Positions 63,542-64,000 of a DNA stretch of 64,000 bases are shown piece by piece. Source of the stretch: Betaproteobacteria bacterium (GTDB lineage Bacteria > Pseudomonadota > Gammaproteobacteria > Burkholderiales > Usitatibacteraceae); NCBI GenBank assembly GCA_016709665.1, contig JADJMI010000011.1:1-64000 (forward strand). The letters run 5' to 3'. The position numbers and the translations under genes are program-made. Every line of letters begins with the position of its first letter. Position 1 is the first letter of the stretch. Below the pieces are notes generated by a model, which was not told the origin of the DNA, ran no database searches, and saw only the letters and a program-made list of their open reading frames with translations.

Positions 63542-63617
63542 TGGTGGCCTGGGGCGGAATCGAACCACCGACACGCGGATTTTCAATCCGCTGCTCTACC
63601 AACTGAGCTACCAGGCC
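63542..63617 (-). tRNA. tRNA-Phe (GAA)
   Basis: The 76-nt minus-strand sequence starts GGCCTGGTAGCTCAG and folds as a cloverleaf. The acceptor stem is GGCCTGG/CCAGGCC and the anticodon loop contains GAA in ATTGAAAATC. The T loop is TTCGATT and the CCA end is encoded. The flanking promoter and terminator suggest a single-gene unit. Confidence 0.97.
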
Positions 63618-63630
63618 GGGTAAGCCCGCA

Positions 63631-63660
63631 ATTATAGCGTTTCACCCGGGGGGCAGCCAA
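63631..63660 (-). promoter_or_regulatory. Promoter of tRNA-Phe
   Basis: The minus strand has TTGGCT (63660-63655), an 18-bp spacer and a perfect TATAAT (63636-63631), 13 bp before the tRNA 5' end. The position is suitable for transcription initiation just upstream of the mature tRNA. Confidence 0.7.
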
Positions 63661-63679
63661 CCCACCCCGTCCGGCCGGT

Positions 63680-64000
63680 TCAGAACCGGGCCAGGAACCA
63701 GGCCGGCGCGAGGGCGATGGCGAGGGACAGGGCCAGGCAGAAGACGCTCGCGCCAACGGCCAGGCTGCGTCCCGGCGAGGGACCGTGGAAGGCCGAGGGG
63801 CTCATGAACATGTACTGCACGACCCGCAGGTAGAAGTAGATGCCCAGGTAGCTGCCCAGGAGGCCGATGACCGCCACAGTGGTCCAGCCCGCCGCGAGCA
63901 CGTTCTTGAAGATCAGGAACTTGCCGATGAAGCCCGGGAAGGGCGGAATGCCCGCGAGCGAGAGCATCGCGATGCCGATCACGATCGCGGCGAAGGGGTT
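63680..64000 (-). CDS. nuoN: NADH-quinone oxidoreductase subunit N (C-terminal part)
   Basis: The last about 107 residues of a Complex I membrane subunit are present. The motif IGIAMLSLAGIPPFPGFIGKFLIFKNVL is typical of the NuoN/antiporter-like core, followed by LGSYLGIYFYLRVVQYMFM and a final hydrophobic helix ending in AWFLARF. The frame continues past the window end, so the start lies outside. As the usual last gene of the nuo operon, its transcript ends near the tRNA-Phe gene. Confidence 0.93.
   Translation of the reverse strand, partial: NPFAAIVIGIAMLSLAGIPPFPGFIGKFLIFKNVLAAGWTTVAVIGLLGSYLGIYFYLRVVQYMFMSPSAFHGPSPGRSLAVGASVFCLALSLAIALAPAWFLARF

Noticed and set aside
63542..63617. tRNA-Phe as an integration site for a mobile element
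   Set aside because: No direct repeat of the tRNA 3' end or integrase was found within the window on either side.

Overview
The window is GC-rich, gene-dense chromosomal DNA that reads like a betaproteobacterium. The clues are the rpsP-rimM-trmD-rplS operon near ffh, the ypjD (cytochrome c assembly) and CorC-type pair, a BPSS1780-type membrane protein, xerD, and a nuo operon end beside tRNA-Phe. The family could not be fixed from sequence alone. Most genes lie in tight directons with 1-4 bp stop/start overlaps. No phage, IS transposase or CRISPR array was seen.

Layout. 1-2.3 kb: plsY (cut by the window edge), folB and small membrane or tRNA-editing genes. 2.3-10.8 kb: a probable catabolic locus. 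A GntR/UTRA regulator and an AEC transporter run rightward. A split UxaA/SuyAB-type lyase, a fused TRAP permease, an Ldh2-family dehydrogenase, ogt, xerD and a TauE/SafE exporter run leftward. The combination fits sulfolactate-type organosulfonate degradation, which is an inference. 10.8-17 kb: a frameshifted zinc peptidase, a large exported protein of unknown function, a decayed tandem paralogue of it and a decayed rhodanese gene. 17-25 kb: the rplS-trmD-rimM-rpsP operon with a clear promoter, a methyltransferase, a LivK-type binding protein, ffh, ypjD and a CorC-like protein. 25-34 kb: an ArsS-centred island (arsS, metallophosphoesterase, VTT-FAD reductase fusion, DUF547, TIGR04283 and TIGR04282 glycosyltransferases, DUF3047, SelD-associated-type FAD oxidoreductase). 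It is interrupted by a pair of inverted 208-209 bp structured repeats. 34-42 kb: kynA, CYTH/CHAD, cytochrome c, a PAS-GAF-HD-GYP protein, polyphosphate:AMP phosphotransferase and an MscS-cNMP channel. 42-47 kb: a partner-switching signalling set (HATPase, FecR, OmpA, CHASE2-SpoIIE phosphatase, MBL, STAS). 47-52 kb: a four-gene NAD(P)-linked 2-oxoacid oxidoreductase. 52-55 kb: a ferritin-like protein, a FAS1-type dehydratase and a TPR-GT41 protein. 55-63.5 kb: a probable phosphate-starvation lipid-remodelling locus with Pho-box-like repeats (phnD-like, plcP-like, GNAT, agt-like glycosyltransferase, membrane protein, class III aminotransferase, psd). 63.5-64 kb: tRNA-Phe and the end of nuoN.

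Three signals stand out. First, the two homologous palindromic elements at 29.3-29.8 kb have different arm sequences but conserved pairing, which points to selection on structure. Second, the lipid locus carries direct repeats of 11-bp period in front of the plcP-like and agt-like genes, and adds an acyltransferase, an aminotransferase and a decarboxylase to the known PlcP/Agt pair. Third, the possible sulfolactate locus is unusually compact.

Four otherwise well-conserved genes (ypfJ-like, VTT-FAD reductase, ppk2-type PAP, GNAT) each carry a one-base shift in or beside a short run of one base. This may be assembly error rather than biology, so these genes should be treated as probably intact until reads are checked.
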